Shown: positions 25,045 to 36,457 of the stretch, piece after piece | Layout: each line of letters opens with the position of its first letter | Position numbering within the stretch: position 1 is the first letter of the stretch | Source: Paulownia fortunei | Lineage: Eukaryota > Streptophyta > Magnoliopsida > Lamiales > Paulowniaceae | NCBI GenBank assembly: GCA_019321725.1 | Contig: CM033116.1 | Coordinates: 7,954,841-8,018,840, forward strand | DNA: 64,000 bases | Direction of reading: 5' to 3' | The notes under the pieces: generated by a model | The model's database searches: none | Told to the model about the DNA's origin: nothing | What the model saw: only the letters and a program-made list of their open reading frames with translations | Position numbers and translations under genes: made by a program

Positions 25045-26389
25045 TGCTACAACTTTAAGGTTGCAAACTCAAGTTCAGGTTGTGTTAAATAATAAATTTC
25101 TCGGGAGTCCGAAGACGATCCACAAGGAAGTTGTTTGAATTTTTCAGGTTTATATTTCTTAATAGATGGGCTGAATGTGGTTTAGAATATAAAGAAAAAT
25201 TTATACTATAACTAAAAAATCAAAATAATAAAAGCACTGAAGATTAGGGATCCGCTCTTGAGTTTGGATAGAAGAACAATTATTTATTATTTTTACCTAT
25301 TTTAAATGCCACAACTGCAATCCATATATAATGAAGTTTTCAATGAAAAGATGTTATCAAATTGCTCATGCAATAAGGTAATCATGATATTGTCTTACGG
25401 TTTGCAAATTATATCTTAACATTAATACTTGTTTATGAGATCAAGTATTTATGCACACCTTTGTCCACAACAAATCAAGGTTTAACATTAGTAGTCGGTG
25501 GGGTAAAACCATACATCAAGTTAAATGAACCCAATTATTTGTTGTGTCATTGATGATACAAAAATCAAGAATCACCACAAAACAAGTAGGGTTTCAATAA
25601 AAAAATAAAATAATATTACAACACACCTAAACATTATGCACCTTTATAATCGTTTCTCTTTCTCCATCAAGAGTTTCACCTTTTCTCCTCAGTTAAAAAA
25701 ATTTAGAAAGGTATAATGAAAGTATAAAAGACTAAAACTAGAAGAAAAACTAGAAAATGCATTTCTATTACTACTAGAAAATTTACATTATTATTAGAAA
25801 ACTTAACCTAAAGAAAAATAACAATGAGACTTTCTATCCCGCTATTAGGGTTTTAGTATGGCTTAAATACCATCCAGGAGCTCCTATTTATAGTACAAGA
25901 GTGCCTAGATTAACATCTCTAAATTCACTCCAAATTAATTTCAAATGTGATCTAAATTTCAAATGAAGTTGTATATCTCTCTTAGATTTCAAATGAAGTA
26001 AGATTCAAGTCCACCGAGCTGTTGAACATGGAGTTATACCCAAAATACCATAACTACACAAGTCTAAAAACATGTTGATTTTAGGTCCAACAATCACTTG
26101 CAAAGTTCAAGTGATTTGTTGCTTATATTTTGATCTACACATGATGGACTTAGGCAAAAGTGTCCCTTTCCTTCTAATTATGATGCTTCTTTGATCCAAT
26201 GAAATATTATCTCCCAACTTGCTCATAAAATATGTTGTTTTCTTTAGTTTTATTTTGGCTCTTTCTAATATCTTTTTGTTCAATGATGCTCTAACAACAA
26301 ACATTATAAAACCATAACATTAACAAGAATAAAGCAAAGAAAAGTATAAAGGATTTGATATAAAAATATGTCAAAATATGCACTTATCA
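25045..26389 (-). repeat. 3' LTR of the Athila element (internally deleted)
   Basis: On the plus strand it runs from TGCTACAACTTT to CACTTATCA. It is 1345 bp against about 1.6 kb for the related LTRs at 34839 and 50530. The difference is a deletion of roughly 250 bp near 25970. Shared landmarks include TTGCAAACxCAAGTxCAGG and CCCGCTATTAGGGTTTT-like sequence. Confidence 0.85.
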
Positions 26390-26402
26390 AATTCTCCCGC
26401 AC
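26390..26402 (-). other. Polypurine tract of the Athila element
   Basis: Read on the minus strand: AAGTGCGGGAGAATT immediately before TGATAAG, the LTR start. The same arrangement (GTGGGGGAATT then TGATAAG) occurs at the second Athila remnant near 50518-50530. Confidence 0.75.
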
Positions 26403-28110
26403 TTAACCCTTGCTCGTCCTCTAGCAAGCCTAAAACAAACCTAAACTAATCCACTTTCGTAGGAGATCACAATAGCATTTAGCATATGCAGCAAGCCTTT
26501 AAACCCTAGGTGGAAAATAGAGAACGAGTGTAGTCTTGTGAGAGTTTCAAATGGTGATACCCAAAAGCACTTATGATAACTATTTTTCAACCATTATTCT
26601 TAGGGAGCAATAAAGTAATATGGAAATGAAATCAAACAAGTGTTGAATCTAACACTTAATCATTCAAAAGTTAATACATTTCCATAATAAGCATACTCAA
26701 GTGTATGTGTGGATAGTTAATGTCAAGAGTGATGAAACCATGCATGCTTCAAACAAGTGAATTCTCAAAAACCTTACAAAAATCATTCCCACTCTATAAT
26801 GGAAGAGTTAAACATCATATGTTCTTCCTTTGGTACAAATATCCATTACACCAAAGACACCACACAAAATCAAAAGATCTTCAACAAAGATTGTAATGGG
26901 GCCAAAAGGGTAGTGATGAGGCTAAGAAATAAAATAATAGGATGCAACAAAGGTTCTAAAAACTTCAAGGAATTAGAAACATATAGTTTATCAATGAAGA
27001 ATTTTCTTACTCAACGAATTTCAATACCGGGGCCTATTGTTATTGAATTGGACTCTTCTTCATCATTCTTATTGATCTTGAAATATCTCATTTTTAGTTT
27101 CAACTTATAATATTTTTAACACTTTGCAAATTCTTTTTTTATTTTTTGATTTTTTTTATATTTATTTTTGATGAGAAACCCCCAACCCTAACACTTTTCT
27201 TCTATTCCAACCTAAATTTATTTTGCAAGCTCACCCTGTCAATATAATCTCTTAAACTCCAAATTATTTTTTGAGCAAAGGTTGGATAATAGTGTATTTA
27301 GGCTAGGTAAGAAAAATATTTATTTATTAAAAGGCTCAAAGTGACTCACTAAGGGGATGTTCTCTTAGAACATCACATGGGAAACAAGCTGGTTTGACAA
27401 TGGTGCTAGAAATCCTAATGCCTTAATCAGTTTTCAAGTGGTGTTCAATCAGTCATTCATCTCGACAGACCAAAAGAAAACGTTTTAATACTCAATCCGT
27501 ACATGTCGAAAATCCAAGTGAAGATTAGAGCGAGGGCATAAGAACTTTCTATTTTGACATTTTTATCTCCACACTAAATAACATATCTATTTGTGCAAAA
27601 AAAGATTTGAGTATGATTATCACAAAAATATATTAACCAAAATACAACATCAAAGTCCAAAACAACACCCATCATCAATTAAACTACATTATTCCATATA
27701 AATTTTAATCATTTAAGTTGAAAGAACATCTACGACTCAAAAAAAATTAGCAATTCACAAACTTTTGTTAAAAACTTCATCAACTTGCTATGTTATGCAA
27801 ACAAATAGGGGTGCATCTCAAGAGTGTTATGCAAACTTACTCTATTACCTTTCTTCATGGTTTTAATGGATCCAAAATAAAACACGCTTGAATTTTATTT
27901 TTTGGAAAATACTAGAAAAATACACATTGAACACACAAGACATGATAGCAACCATCCCCTATTCCTAACCTAATCGAGACATTATCCCCAATGTTAAAAA
28001 TAGATAGGAAAGAAGAGTTTAAAAGATATCACCTAAAGTGTCTTATTAAAAAAATAAAGCTGAAACAACACAAAACACACTCTATAAGTTGAAACGATTA
28101 ACCATAAGTT
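26403..28110 (-). other. Athila 3' non-coding internal region
   Basis: The part nearest the LTR (about 26400-26850) matches the sequence before the second Athila LTR (about 50030-50529) in reverse orientation, so it belongs to the element. Beyond that, 26850-28110 has no recognisable coding content. A 117-codon plus-strand frame (26757-27110) is antisense to the element, lacks an ATG start and is not supported as a gene. Confidence 0.6.
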
Positions 28111-28680
28111 TCACATATTGAGAGTCAAATTCATTTTACATTTTGGACCATAGTTCCCATTGCAGCAATCCACACCAACCAAGGCTGGATCAGGTTTTGG
28201 AACATATGCTAGAAGTTGATCAATCATTTGGTCATGTGTTGGAGCAGAAATGAGGATTCGTCTCGTAGATAGTGAAATACAACCTTTTTTATAGCATGAT
28301 CTACAAAAGATAGCAAACCATCATAAAAATCATTAATATTAAGAATACCTATAGTTTTTTGGTGAATGTTGAGTTGTGTACAATAGACAACTGGGAATAA
28401 TTTCTCCAGTATACCAAAACTGCCAGGTAGAGTGATGAATGCATCCGCATTGTTTACCATATTAGGCATTTTGTCCTTAATATGTAACACTTTTAGCTCA
28501 TCTCCGATAGTCATACCTGTGATATTCTGTATTTGGGATAACTCTAAAAACTTTGACTCTTCTTATATGTGCACAAGTAGCAACACTCTTCATTAATCCT
28601 AGGCCGTCTCCCTCATTTACTAAATGAATGTTTCTTTTTGCTAAAGTAGACCGAGGTTATTGGATATCCCTATAAACTCA
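28111..28680 (-). pseudogene. LOG-like cytokinin phosphoribohydrolase fragment captured in Athila
   Basis: The minus strand gives a continuous LOG-family match over most of the protein: LAKRNIHLVNEGDGLGLMKS (28648 down), KVFRVIPN, GDELKVLHIKDKM, NNADAFITLPGSFGILEK (about 28450), TQLNIHQKTIGILN, FYDGLLSFVDHAI (about 28290). After a frameshift come RRILISAPTHDQMIDQLLAY and a C-terminus ending in MNLTLNM with a stop at 28111-28113. Active LOG enzymes release free cytokinin bases from nucleotides. The fragment is dead: the PGGxGTxxE motif reads PGSFGILEK, so the catalytic Glu is Lys; the YGGG motif is NEGD; the N-terminal CVFCGSS segment is not seen; and there are at least two frameshifts. No introns interrupt the matched part, although plant LOG genes usually have several, which suggests capture through a spliced RNA. 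Confidence 0.75.
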
Positions 28681-28884
28681 CCATTTTTTCCTGAATTGGA
28701 TCTACAAAAGATACAAATGCAGTTGAATTTGCAAGTGGAAGAGACTTCTATTTTTTTCTATTTTTTTAGAGATTAGAAAATAAGTTGTGCGAAAATGGAA
28801 TAAGTACGGTGCTATTTATTAAGGTGTAATCAGGGAATGCATTTATTGCACGTTTTTTCTTTTGTCAGAATGGTTGAAAATAAG

Positions 28885-29560
28885 GATAAAAAAATTAAAT
28901 ATTAGCTACTTACATGTGAATGTACATGTAGTTGTGAATGTGGCTCACAACTTCCTCTGGTTTTACGTCCAGTAACAACTTAAACGTCCTCTATGGGTCG
29001 AGGATATGCTTTCCATCTAGTTTTCTTATGAAATGGAAAACATGGTCTTTTAATATCAGATTCCCAAGACTATAACACTCATATTCATCCCGAAAGTGAT
29101 CCCATAAATCAAGAATTGCACGTTGCACTAATTCACATGAATGTGTCTCAAAAGTCAATATAATGTGATCTAAAGACTCCTTATTCAGTCCATCCATAAT
29201 AAATTGAATTTTATATCCTTGATTTATAGAAACCATTCCTAAGGAACGACACTTTGTGTTGCATGCCCATCTAGCACATTTGTGACAAACACACATTCTT
29301 ATCGCGTTTTATTTTTTTGAGTATGTGCTTTTACCAAAACCAGACATGTATCTAGTAATCAAATCTGAAAACTCATGTGAAAACTCACCTATTCTTACCT
29401 TTGCTTCAATTATCCATCGTTTGTTCTCTGGGATGCCCTTGTGCATAAGCATTCTTAATCTTTCAATCCTGGTTTTATAAATTTTTAAAATTGCATTTTT
29501 TGGAAGAAAAGGAAATCCCTTCTTGAGAGTTAGAAGAGTGTCATCTATTTTGAAAAGACA
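28885..29560 (-). pseudogene. Unrecognised cysteine-rich fragment inside Athila
   Basis: Two coding-like segments lie on the minus strand. The upstream one (about 29550-29400) reads DDTLLTLKKGFPFLPKNAIL, then KTRIERLRMLMHKGIPENKR, then WIIEAK, followed at once by GTAAGAATAGG, a good plant 5' splice site. The downstream one (29296-28892) starts with a Cys cluster CVCHKCARWACNTKC. It continues with FIMDGLNKESLDHIILTFET, ELVQRAILDLWDHFRDEYEC and KHILDP, a stop, then LLLDVKPEEVVSHIHNYMYI, ending at a stop near 28888. Together they look like exons of one gene with a short intron. I do not recognise the protein. The Cys cluster could bind zinc. It is not a normal Athila product, so it is either captured host sequence or another insertion. 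Confidence 0.45.
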
Positions 29561-29726
29561 AGAAAATAGAACGAGAAAAAGAGAAAAAAATAAGTTTATA
29601 CAGAGATTTTAATTGTTTGGGAAACTGATAAATCCGACTTCAATAACCATGGAGTACCGTTATCTTCCACTTAACCAGAAAAGAAAAAAATAAAAGAAAG
29701 AAGCCTACAAAACAAACAAAGTTAGA

Positions 29727-29728
<2 letters not shown>

Positions 29729-29757
<29 letters not shown>
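29729..29757. repeat. (AT)n microsatellite
   Basis: About 14 AT dinucleotides in a row within the Athila 3' region, flanked by ACACAC. Confidence 0.9.
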
Positions 29758-29762
<5 letters not shown>

Positions 29763-29940
29763 TAATCATAACAAGGGTTAGAAAGAAAAAAAAAATCTCT
29801 TTTGAAAATTGATTCTCTAGAAATTGTTTAAGTCTTTGTCCATTTACTTTGAGTACGTTACCATTTCAAAGATTCTAAATGTCAATCGCCCCATAAGGAT
29901 ATACATTTTTTAACAACAAAAGGACCACTATACATTGATC

Positions 29941-31000
29941 TCAATTTTCAGGAAATAAATATAATCGAGAATTATAAAGTAAAACCTTTTGACCACCCTC
30001 AAATGTTTTTCTTAAAATTTTATTGCCATGAAATTCTTTGATTCTTACTTTATGAATTTTAGAATTCTCATATGCATCATTTCTCAATTCATGAAGTTTA
30101 TTGATGTGCAATTTATGCAATTTTGAAACTTTATCAAGGTTGAAGTTAAACATTTTGATTGTCCAATAAACTTTATGTTCAAGTTCAATAGGTAAATAAC
30201 AAGATTTTCCATAAACTATCCTATAAGAAGGCATGACTAATGATGTTTTAAAAGATGTTCTATACACCCAAAGTATATTGGTAATTCTAAGAGACCAATT
30301 TTTACAATTTGGGTTAACTGTCACTTCCAAAAAAAAAAATTATCTCCCTATTTGCAAGTTTGACTTATTCATTTGTCTGATGGTAATAAGGGATTGCAAC
30401 TTTATGTATGATTCCATATTTCCTCATTAAAGTTCTAAGAACTTTGTTACAAAAATATTTTCCCCCATCATTGATAACAGATCGAAGAATTTTAAATCGA
30501 CTTAACATATTTTTCTTTTAAAAAATTTATCATTGTTTTGTGATCATTGTTTCGATAGGGAATTCCTTTGATCCATTTTGAAACATAATCTATGACGACC
30601 AATATGTAAATAAAATCAAATGATAATGCAAATGGTTCTATAAAGTCAATACCCTAATAGTTAAATATTTCAATCATTAGGATGGGGTGTAGAGGCATCA
30701 TGTTTTACTTCGAAATGGATTCTAACTTTTGATAATTTTCACAACTTTTGCAAAACATATAAGTGTCTTTAAAAATAAGATCTTTGCAGTAGTTTTTTTT
30801 GCCGAAAAGTGACTATCACATGCTTTTGAATGATATAATTTAAGAATATTACCTTTCTCATTATCACGCACGTATCTCCGAAGGATTTGATTAGGACAAT
30901 ATTTGAATAGGTATGGATAATTCCAATAAAAGTTTTTCACCTCAGTCAAAATCTTCTTTTTATTTTGGGAGTTCCAATGCGATGACATCTTTTCTGTCAC
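29941..31000 (-). pseudogene. Athila integrase
   Basis: The zinc-binding N-terminal part is at 30722-31000 (KLYHSKACDSHFSAKKTTAK). The core region follows with GIDFIEPF (first Asp), a SRFKILRSVINDGGKYF block (second Asp) and KVAIPYYHQTNE, where the next codon is a stop and the expected Glu is Lys. The C-terminal part (29941-30330) reads LWVYRTSFKTSLVMPSYRIV, then YGKSCYLPIELEHKVYW and LRKTFEGGQKVLLYNSRLYL. Integrase inserts element DNA into the host chromosome. The stops and the lost catalytic Glu show it is inactive. Confidence 0.85.
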
Positions 31001-31089
31001 AAGAAGATTAATAATGTCAGTAAACCAAGGTAAAATAGAAACATTAAATAGTTGTTTATGAGGAAAATTATCATTAATGGGTGTGGTTT

Positions 31090-32370
31090 AAAATGAGTCA
31101 TCACAAATAAGTCTCGATAAATGATCAACCACCACATTCTCTACTCCATTTTTATCTCGAATTATAATATTAAATTCCTAGAGTAAGAGAATCTATCTAA
31201 TCAGTCTAGGTTTGACATCTTTTTTGAAAAATAAATATTTCAAAGTTGCATGATCAATGAAAACAACAACAGGTGAGCCAACAAGATAAGATCTAAATTT
31301 GTCCAATGCAAAACCTACAACAAGTAATTCTTTTTCCGTTGTTGAATAATTCAGTTGAGCACAATTTAAAGTTTTACTTACATAGTAAATAACATATAAT
31401 TTTTTATCTTTTCTTTGTCCTAAGACAACTCCAATAGCATAGTCACTAACATACCATATTATTTCAAAAGGTAAAGTTCAATATGGGGCTGTATGATTGG
31501 AGCAGACGTAACCATACATTTAAGCTTAACAAAAACATTTTCACAATTTTTAGTCCATTAAAAAATAGTGTCTTTTGTTAGAAGATTTCACAAAGGTTTA
31601 AATATTATATTAAGATCTTTGATAAATCTTCTGTAAAAATTAGCATGTCCTAAAAATGATCTTATCTCCTTCACATACTTTGGTATTGGCAAATTGGCAA
31701 TTAACTCAATTTTAGATTTGTCTACTTCAATACCTTTTGATGAAATAATGTGTCAAAGAACAATACCAGTTGTTACCATGAAATGACATTTCTCCCAATT
31801 GAGTATAAGGTTTTTTTCTTCACATCTGATCAAAACCTTTTCTAAATTAAGCAAACAATCATCAAATGAATTACCAAAAATAGAAAAATTATCCATGAAG
31901 ACTTCAAGAAAATGTTCCACCATATCACTAAAATATTAAGCACGGGTCGTTGAAATGTATCCGGTGCATTACATAATCCAAAAGGGATTCTATATGCAAA
32001 AGTACCAAAAGGACACATAAAAATAGTTTTCTCTTGATCTTCAAGTGCAATTGTAATTTGATTATACTCAGAATATTCATCTAAAAAGCAGTAAAATTCA
32101 TGTATGCAACTCTTTCTAAGATTTGATCCATGAAAGATATGGAAAATGATCTTTTCTAGTAACTGAGTTGAATTTCCTATAGTCAATGCACTTTTGCCAA
32201 CCAGTAAAAGTCCTAGTTGGAATTGATTCGTTATTCTCATTCTTTATTATAGTAACTCCAGATTTCTTAGGTACAACTTGAGTAGGACTTACCAATTTGC
32301 TATCAGAAATAGGATAAATGATTTCATTATCTAAGTATTTAATAACTTCATTTCTCACTACTTCTTTCAT
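31090..32370 (-). pseudogene. Athila reverse transcriptase and RNase H
   Basis: The RT start at 32370 reads MKEVVRNEVIKYLDNEIIYP, then SDSKLVSPTQVVPKKSG and IPTRTFTGWQKCIDYRKFNS. It continues as FYCFLDEYSEYNQI and TIFMCPFGTFAYRIPFGLCN. The catalytic YxDD-type motif is present as FMDNFSIFG (about 31890), with the second Asp changed to Asn. The thumb region SFLGHANFYRRFIKD is near 31640. RNase H is seen as [20 protein letters not shown] (about 31330) and [11 protein letters not shown]. Frameshifts split the frame near 32240 and 31900. The order and wording are Athila-like. Confidence 0.9.
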
Positions 32371-32929
32371 ATTAGGATTTAGCCTTCATTGCATTTTTCT
32401 AGAAGGTTTAGCATTTTTCTCTAGATAGATGTTATGAGTACAAATTAATACCTTTAATATCAACAATGGTCCATCTTAAAACATTCTTATGAATTTTTAG
32501 AGTTTTGATCAACATACCTTTTGGGATCATCAAATTTGGAAGAAATTATTAATGAAAATGTCTCATTCTCACCCAAATAAGAGTATTTCAAATCAAATGG
32601 CAAAGCTTTCAAGTCAACCACTAGAGCTTTAATACTTGATGGAATAGATTGTATTGTTGATGATGAAATTTTTTCCAACTTTAGCTTCCAAAAATATTTT
32701 TTTTGTACTTGCGAAAATTCAGAGAGAATATTAGCGTGTGCCTTTTTCAAATACTTTTACTTTCAAAAAAATTCTTTAAAGGATCTGAAGAGTTAGTGAT
32801 AGTCAAATATTCATGAACAAGTTTCTCGGTTGAATCCACTTTCTATACTTTGACATCTTATACAGGTTGCTTACAAATATTAAACATATTTAGTTCCAAA
32901 GTCACATTTCCAAAGAATAACTTCAAAAT

Positions 32930-33180
32930 ACCATTTTTACAATTACTTAGAGCATTTGATGTTGCAAGAAAAGGATGACCCAAAATTATAGGTATGCTTA
33001 TGTGTATGTGCAACAGGTTGTCTGTCAAAAATAATGAAATCTACAGGAAAGTAAAACTTATTAGTTTGTATCAACGCATCTTCTACTACTCTCTTTAGAA
33101 CTTTAATTGAATGGTCAGCTAGTTGGAGTACAACGAAAATTGTTTTGAGTTCTCCCAAATATAAATGTTTATAAACTGAG
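32930..33180 (-). pseudogene. Athila aspartic protease remnant
   Basis: The minus strand reads GELKTIFVVLQLADHSIKVL, then VEDALIQTNKFYFPVDFIIF, matching the C-terminal half of the Athila protease (LQLADRSxKxPxGxxEDVLV, then FxFPADFxxLD). The usual ILGRPFLAT ending is degraded. It lies between gag and reverse transcriptase, as expected. Confidence 0.7.
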
Positions 33181-33499
33181 AAAGTTAGAAGTTTACACTA
33201 ACATGAAGATTAAGAAAAGCACGCTCTATTCTAGTGTTTCCTATGCTACATGAAATGGTTGGACAACTTGGATCTTTGTACTTGAGTAGAGTGAATTGTT
33301 GAATGATTGAACTAACACTTTTAGTTAAAAATGTCTTCTTTTATACACGATATTTTCTTTTGATTGTACATAAATCTTTCAAAAATTTGGCATAAGGTGA
33401 AACTTAGTCGATTGCATCCAACAATGGAATATTAATCTTAACTTGTTTAAAAAGTTCAACGATTTCAACATTTGAGTTTAACTTTTGATTCGGTTGCAA

Positions 33500-34816
33500 T
33501 CTTTGAGGAAAATGAGCTAGAGGTGAGTATTTTTCTTTTCATCAATTTCAAACCTTCTTTAAACTTACTATCATCTTCAAGACTATTTTCATTCTTCATT
33601 TCTGAAGGTGGATTAAAAACTTTCTCCTTAGGATGAGTTGTCTTATCAACAATTTTTCCACTTCGAAGAGTTAAGACCGAATTAGCCTCCTTGATAGAAT
33701 TTTCATCTGAAGAAGAAATATGACACTGAGTAGAAGGATTAGGTTGAGGTTGAGCAGGAAATTTACCTTTTTCATGAGTATGTAAAGAAGCTATCAGTGT
33801 TGAAAGTATGCTTTTGATCTCATTGATAGCTTATAAAGTCTGGTTATTGATGTTTGTCTGTCCATGCATAAATTCTTGCAGAGTTTCCTTAAGGGATTTT
33901 GTAAGTAGAGTTGGATAAGAAGAAAAGTTTGGTGGCTTTTGTGAATATAGTGGTTGGGCACGATTCTCATCTCGCCAACTCAAATTGGGATACTTTCTTT
34001 ATTATGGATTGTAAGTTTTGGAATATAGAGAATGAAAAGGTGTTTTGAATGTGTTCATGACATTTGCTTGTGCTGGAATATTTGTGCAATCATTGGTGGA
34101 GTGTCCAACAAGTTCACAAATGCTTCTTCATCTTGCACAAATCTGATTTCTTTTACTTTTTTAAGCTCCATCTCATTTTTTTTTGTTAAACTAGCAATTC
34201 TAGCATTTAGATCATCTTCTTGACTAAGGTAATATTTTTTTATTACTATTAGCAAAATTAGACCTAATAGAACCTTCGAAAGAGTTAATACTATGCCATG
34301 ATTGAGAGTTTTCTGTTAAATGGTCTAGATATTATAGGGCTTCATCAGGTTATTTATCAACAAACTCACCATTATACAATGTTTCAATAAATTATTTTGT
34401 TTTAGGAGTTAAACCTTCATAAAAGAAACTAATTAAGCGCTATTTTTCAAAATCATGATGTGAGCATGAATTCAATAAATTTTTAAATCTTTCCTAACAT
34501 TGAAAGAAAACTTTATTAGAATTTTGAGAAATTTTTTGAATTTGTCTTTTCAAAACATTAGTTATATGAGTTGGAAAGAACTTTTTCAAAAATTCAGCTT
34601 GCATTTCTTACCAAGTGCCAATTGACCTAAGTTTTAAAAAATTAAGCCAAATGTTTGTTTTATCTTTTAAAGAAAAAGGAAATAATTTGAGTTTAACAAT
34701 CTCATTTGTACAAGTTTGATCATCAAAAGTGACACATAAGTTATCAAATTCTTTCAGAGTCTAAACTATGAAAATTAGGAAGTAAAAGAAACATACTTGA
34801 ATACTTACTTTGCCTT
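33500..34816 (-). pseudogene. Athila gag
   Basis: Minus-strand pieces match Athila gag: FFPTHITNVLKRQIQKIS (about 34560), NKVFFQCxERFKNLLNSC, FFYEGLTPKTK (about 34420), TLYNGEFVDK, WHSINSFEGSIRSNFAN (about 34280), CELVGHSTNDC (zinc knuckle, about 34100), and a variable Gln/Pro region ending NSVLTLRSGKIVD near 33650. Interrupting stops are frequent. Gag begins soon after the primer-binding site. Confidence 0.8.
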
Positions 34817-34838
34817 CCTCGCCAACAACGCCAAAAAC
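34817..34838 (-). other. Athila primer-binding site
   Basis: The minus strand reads GTTTTTGGCGTTGTTGGCGA and continues GG directly after the 5' LTR. It is a mutated form of the TTTGGCGCCGTTGCCGGGG-type primer site typical of Athila and related Gypsy elements. Confidence 0.75.
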
Positions 34839-36372
34839 TGACTACAACTTTAAGGTTGCAAACCCAAGTACAGGTTGTGTCAAGTAATAAATTTCTCTGA
34901 AGTCCAACGTCGATCAATAGGAAAGTTGTTTGAAGTTTTCAGGTGTATATTTCTTAAAATATAGGCTGAATGTGGTTTAGAATTTAAAAAAAATTATATT
35001 ATAACTAAGAAATCAAAGTAATAAAAGTATTGAGGATTAGGAATCCGTTCTTGAGTTTTAGATAGAAGACCGATTATTTATTACTTTTACCTTTTTTAAA
35101 TGCCACAACTGAAATCCACACATAATGAAGTTTCCAATGAAAAGTTGTTATCAAATAACTCATGCGATAAGGTAGTCATGATATTGTTTTACTGTTCACA
35201 AATTATAATTTAACACTAACACTTGTCTATGAAATCAAATATTGATACACACCTTTATCTACAACAAATCAAGATTTCACATTAGCAGTCAGTGGGATAA
35301 AACTGTACATCAAGCTAAACGAACCTAAGTATTTGCTGTGTCATTGGTGATACAAAAATCAAGAATCACCTCAAAACAATGAGGGTTTCAATAAAAAAAT
35401 TAAAATAATAATACAACACATTTTAACATTATGCATCTTTATAACCATTCCTCTTTCTCCATTAAGAGCTTCACCCTTTATCCTTGGTAAATGAAATTTA
35501 AATATACATAATGAAAGAGAAAAGACTCAAAATAGAAGATAAACTATAAAATATATTTCTATTACTATTAGAAAATTTACATTACTACTAAAAAAAAGCC
35601 TAAAGAAAAACAACAATGAGACTTTCTATACCCTGTTAGGGTTTTTGTGTGTTTTGAATGCTATCTAAGAGCTTCTATTTATAGTAGAAGAGTGCTTACA
35701 TTGGCATCTCCAAATTCACTCCAAATTAATTTCAAATATGATCTAAATTCACATGTCCTTTTCTGATTTTTATTTTGTCATTCATTTTTCTCCTTCAAAT
35801 TAGCTAATTTTGCAAAAGTTCTCAACTTGAAATTTGTAGATTTGTCATTTAGCTTCATTTTTCAACTTGAATCACCTAATCCTAACTACTAAAAAAAAGT
35901 TGTGCTTGATTTAAGGAGATGTGTCAGCATATATAGATTCCTTCTAATGCTATCATTTAGACAAATTTTTTGCTATAATTAAGGCTAAATTGAGCTATGA
36001 TTCTAACAATAAAGTTGTATTTATATCTTTGGCTTTCAAATAAAGTAAGATTCAGATCCACTGGACTTTTGAACATGGATTTATGCCTAAAATACTAAAA
36101 CTGCCCAAGTATAGAAACATACTGGTTTTATGCCCAACAATCACTTGCAAAGTTTCTTGCCTATATTTTGATATACACATGTTAGACTTAGGGAAAAGTG
36201 GCCCTTTTCTTCTAATTGTGATGTGTCTATAATCCAATAAAATAATATCTCCTAACTTGTTCACGAAACGTGTTGTCTTATTTGGTTTTATTTTACCTCT
36301 TTTTGATATATTTTTGTTCATTGATTCCCTAACACAGAATATTAACAAAACTATAATATTAACAAGAAAAAA
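34839..36372 (-). repeat. 5' LTR of the Athila element (outer end lost)
   Basis: This 1534 bp LTR matches the left LTR and the one at 50530. The outer ~60 bp, including the TGATAAGTGCATATTTTGACA-type terminus (split as TGATAAGTGC, ATATTTTGACA), is missing. Sequence passes directly from AACAAGAAAAAAAG into gene sequence AACACAAGCATGG. Confidence 0.85.
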
Positions 36373-36457
36373 AGAACACAAGCATGGCCACCCTAGTCAT
36401 CTTGGAAATGAAAAAATACCGCGAGAAGTTCTTTGTTCTCTTCTAGGTGGTTGTTAA
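36372..36457 (+). pseudogene. Secreted 49-residue-repeat precursor, copy 2 (last repeat only)
   Basis: Only the terminal module survives: SMATLVILEM is what the shifted frame reads, while the family frame is MATxSHLGNEKIPREVLCSL (one frame change) then LGGC and stop (TAA 36455-36457). The first Cys codon is at 36434. Everything upstream (signal peptide, earlier repeats, promoter) is replaced by the Athila element. The stop is followed by TTAAGTCTCCC, as in the other copies. Confidence 0.8.

Larger units (their letters stand above)
25045..36372 (-). mobile_element. Athila-lineage Ty3/Gypsy retrotransposon with captured fragments
   Basis: This 11.3 kb element lies on the minus strand. The 5' LTR is at the right (34839-36372), the primer-binding site at 34817-34838, then gag, protease, reverse transcriptase, RNase H and integrase towards the left. 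A long 3' region follows, then a polypurine tract at 26390-26402 and the 3' LTR (25045-26389). Pol wording (YPISDSKLVSPTQVVPKK, LRKTFEGGQKVLLYNSRL) is that of the Athila lineage. All domains carry stops or frameshifts. The 3' region contains a LOG-like fragment and a cysteine-rich fragment, neither normal for Athila. The right LTR lacks its last ~60 bp and is fused straight into the last repeat of secreted-repeat gene copy 2, so a deletion accompanied or followed insertion. Confidence 0.9.

Noticed and set aside
26757..27110. 117-codon plus-strand frame in the Athila 3' region
   Set aside because: It begins at GTG, is antisense to the element, lies partly in sequence shared with the second Athila 3' region and shows no motif.
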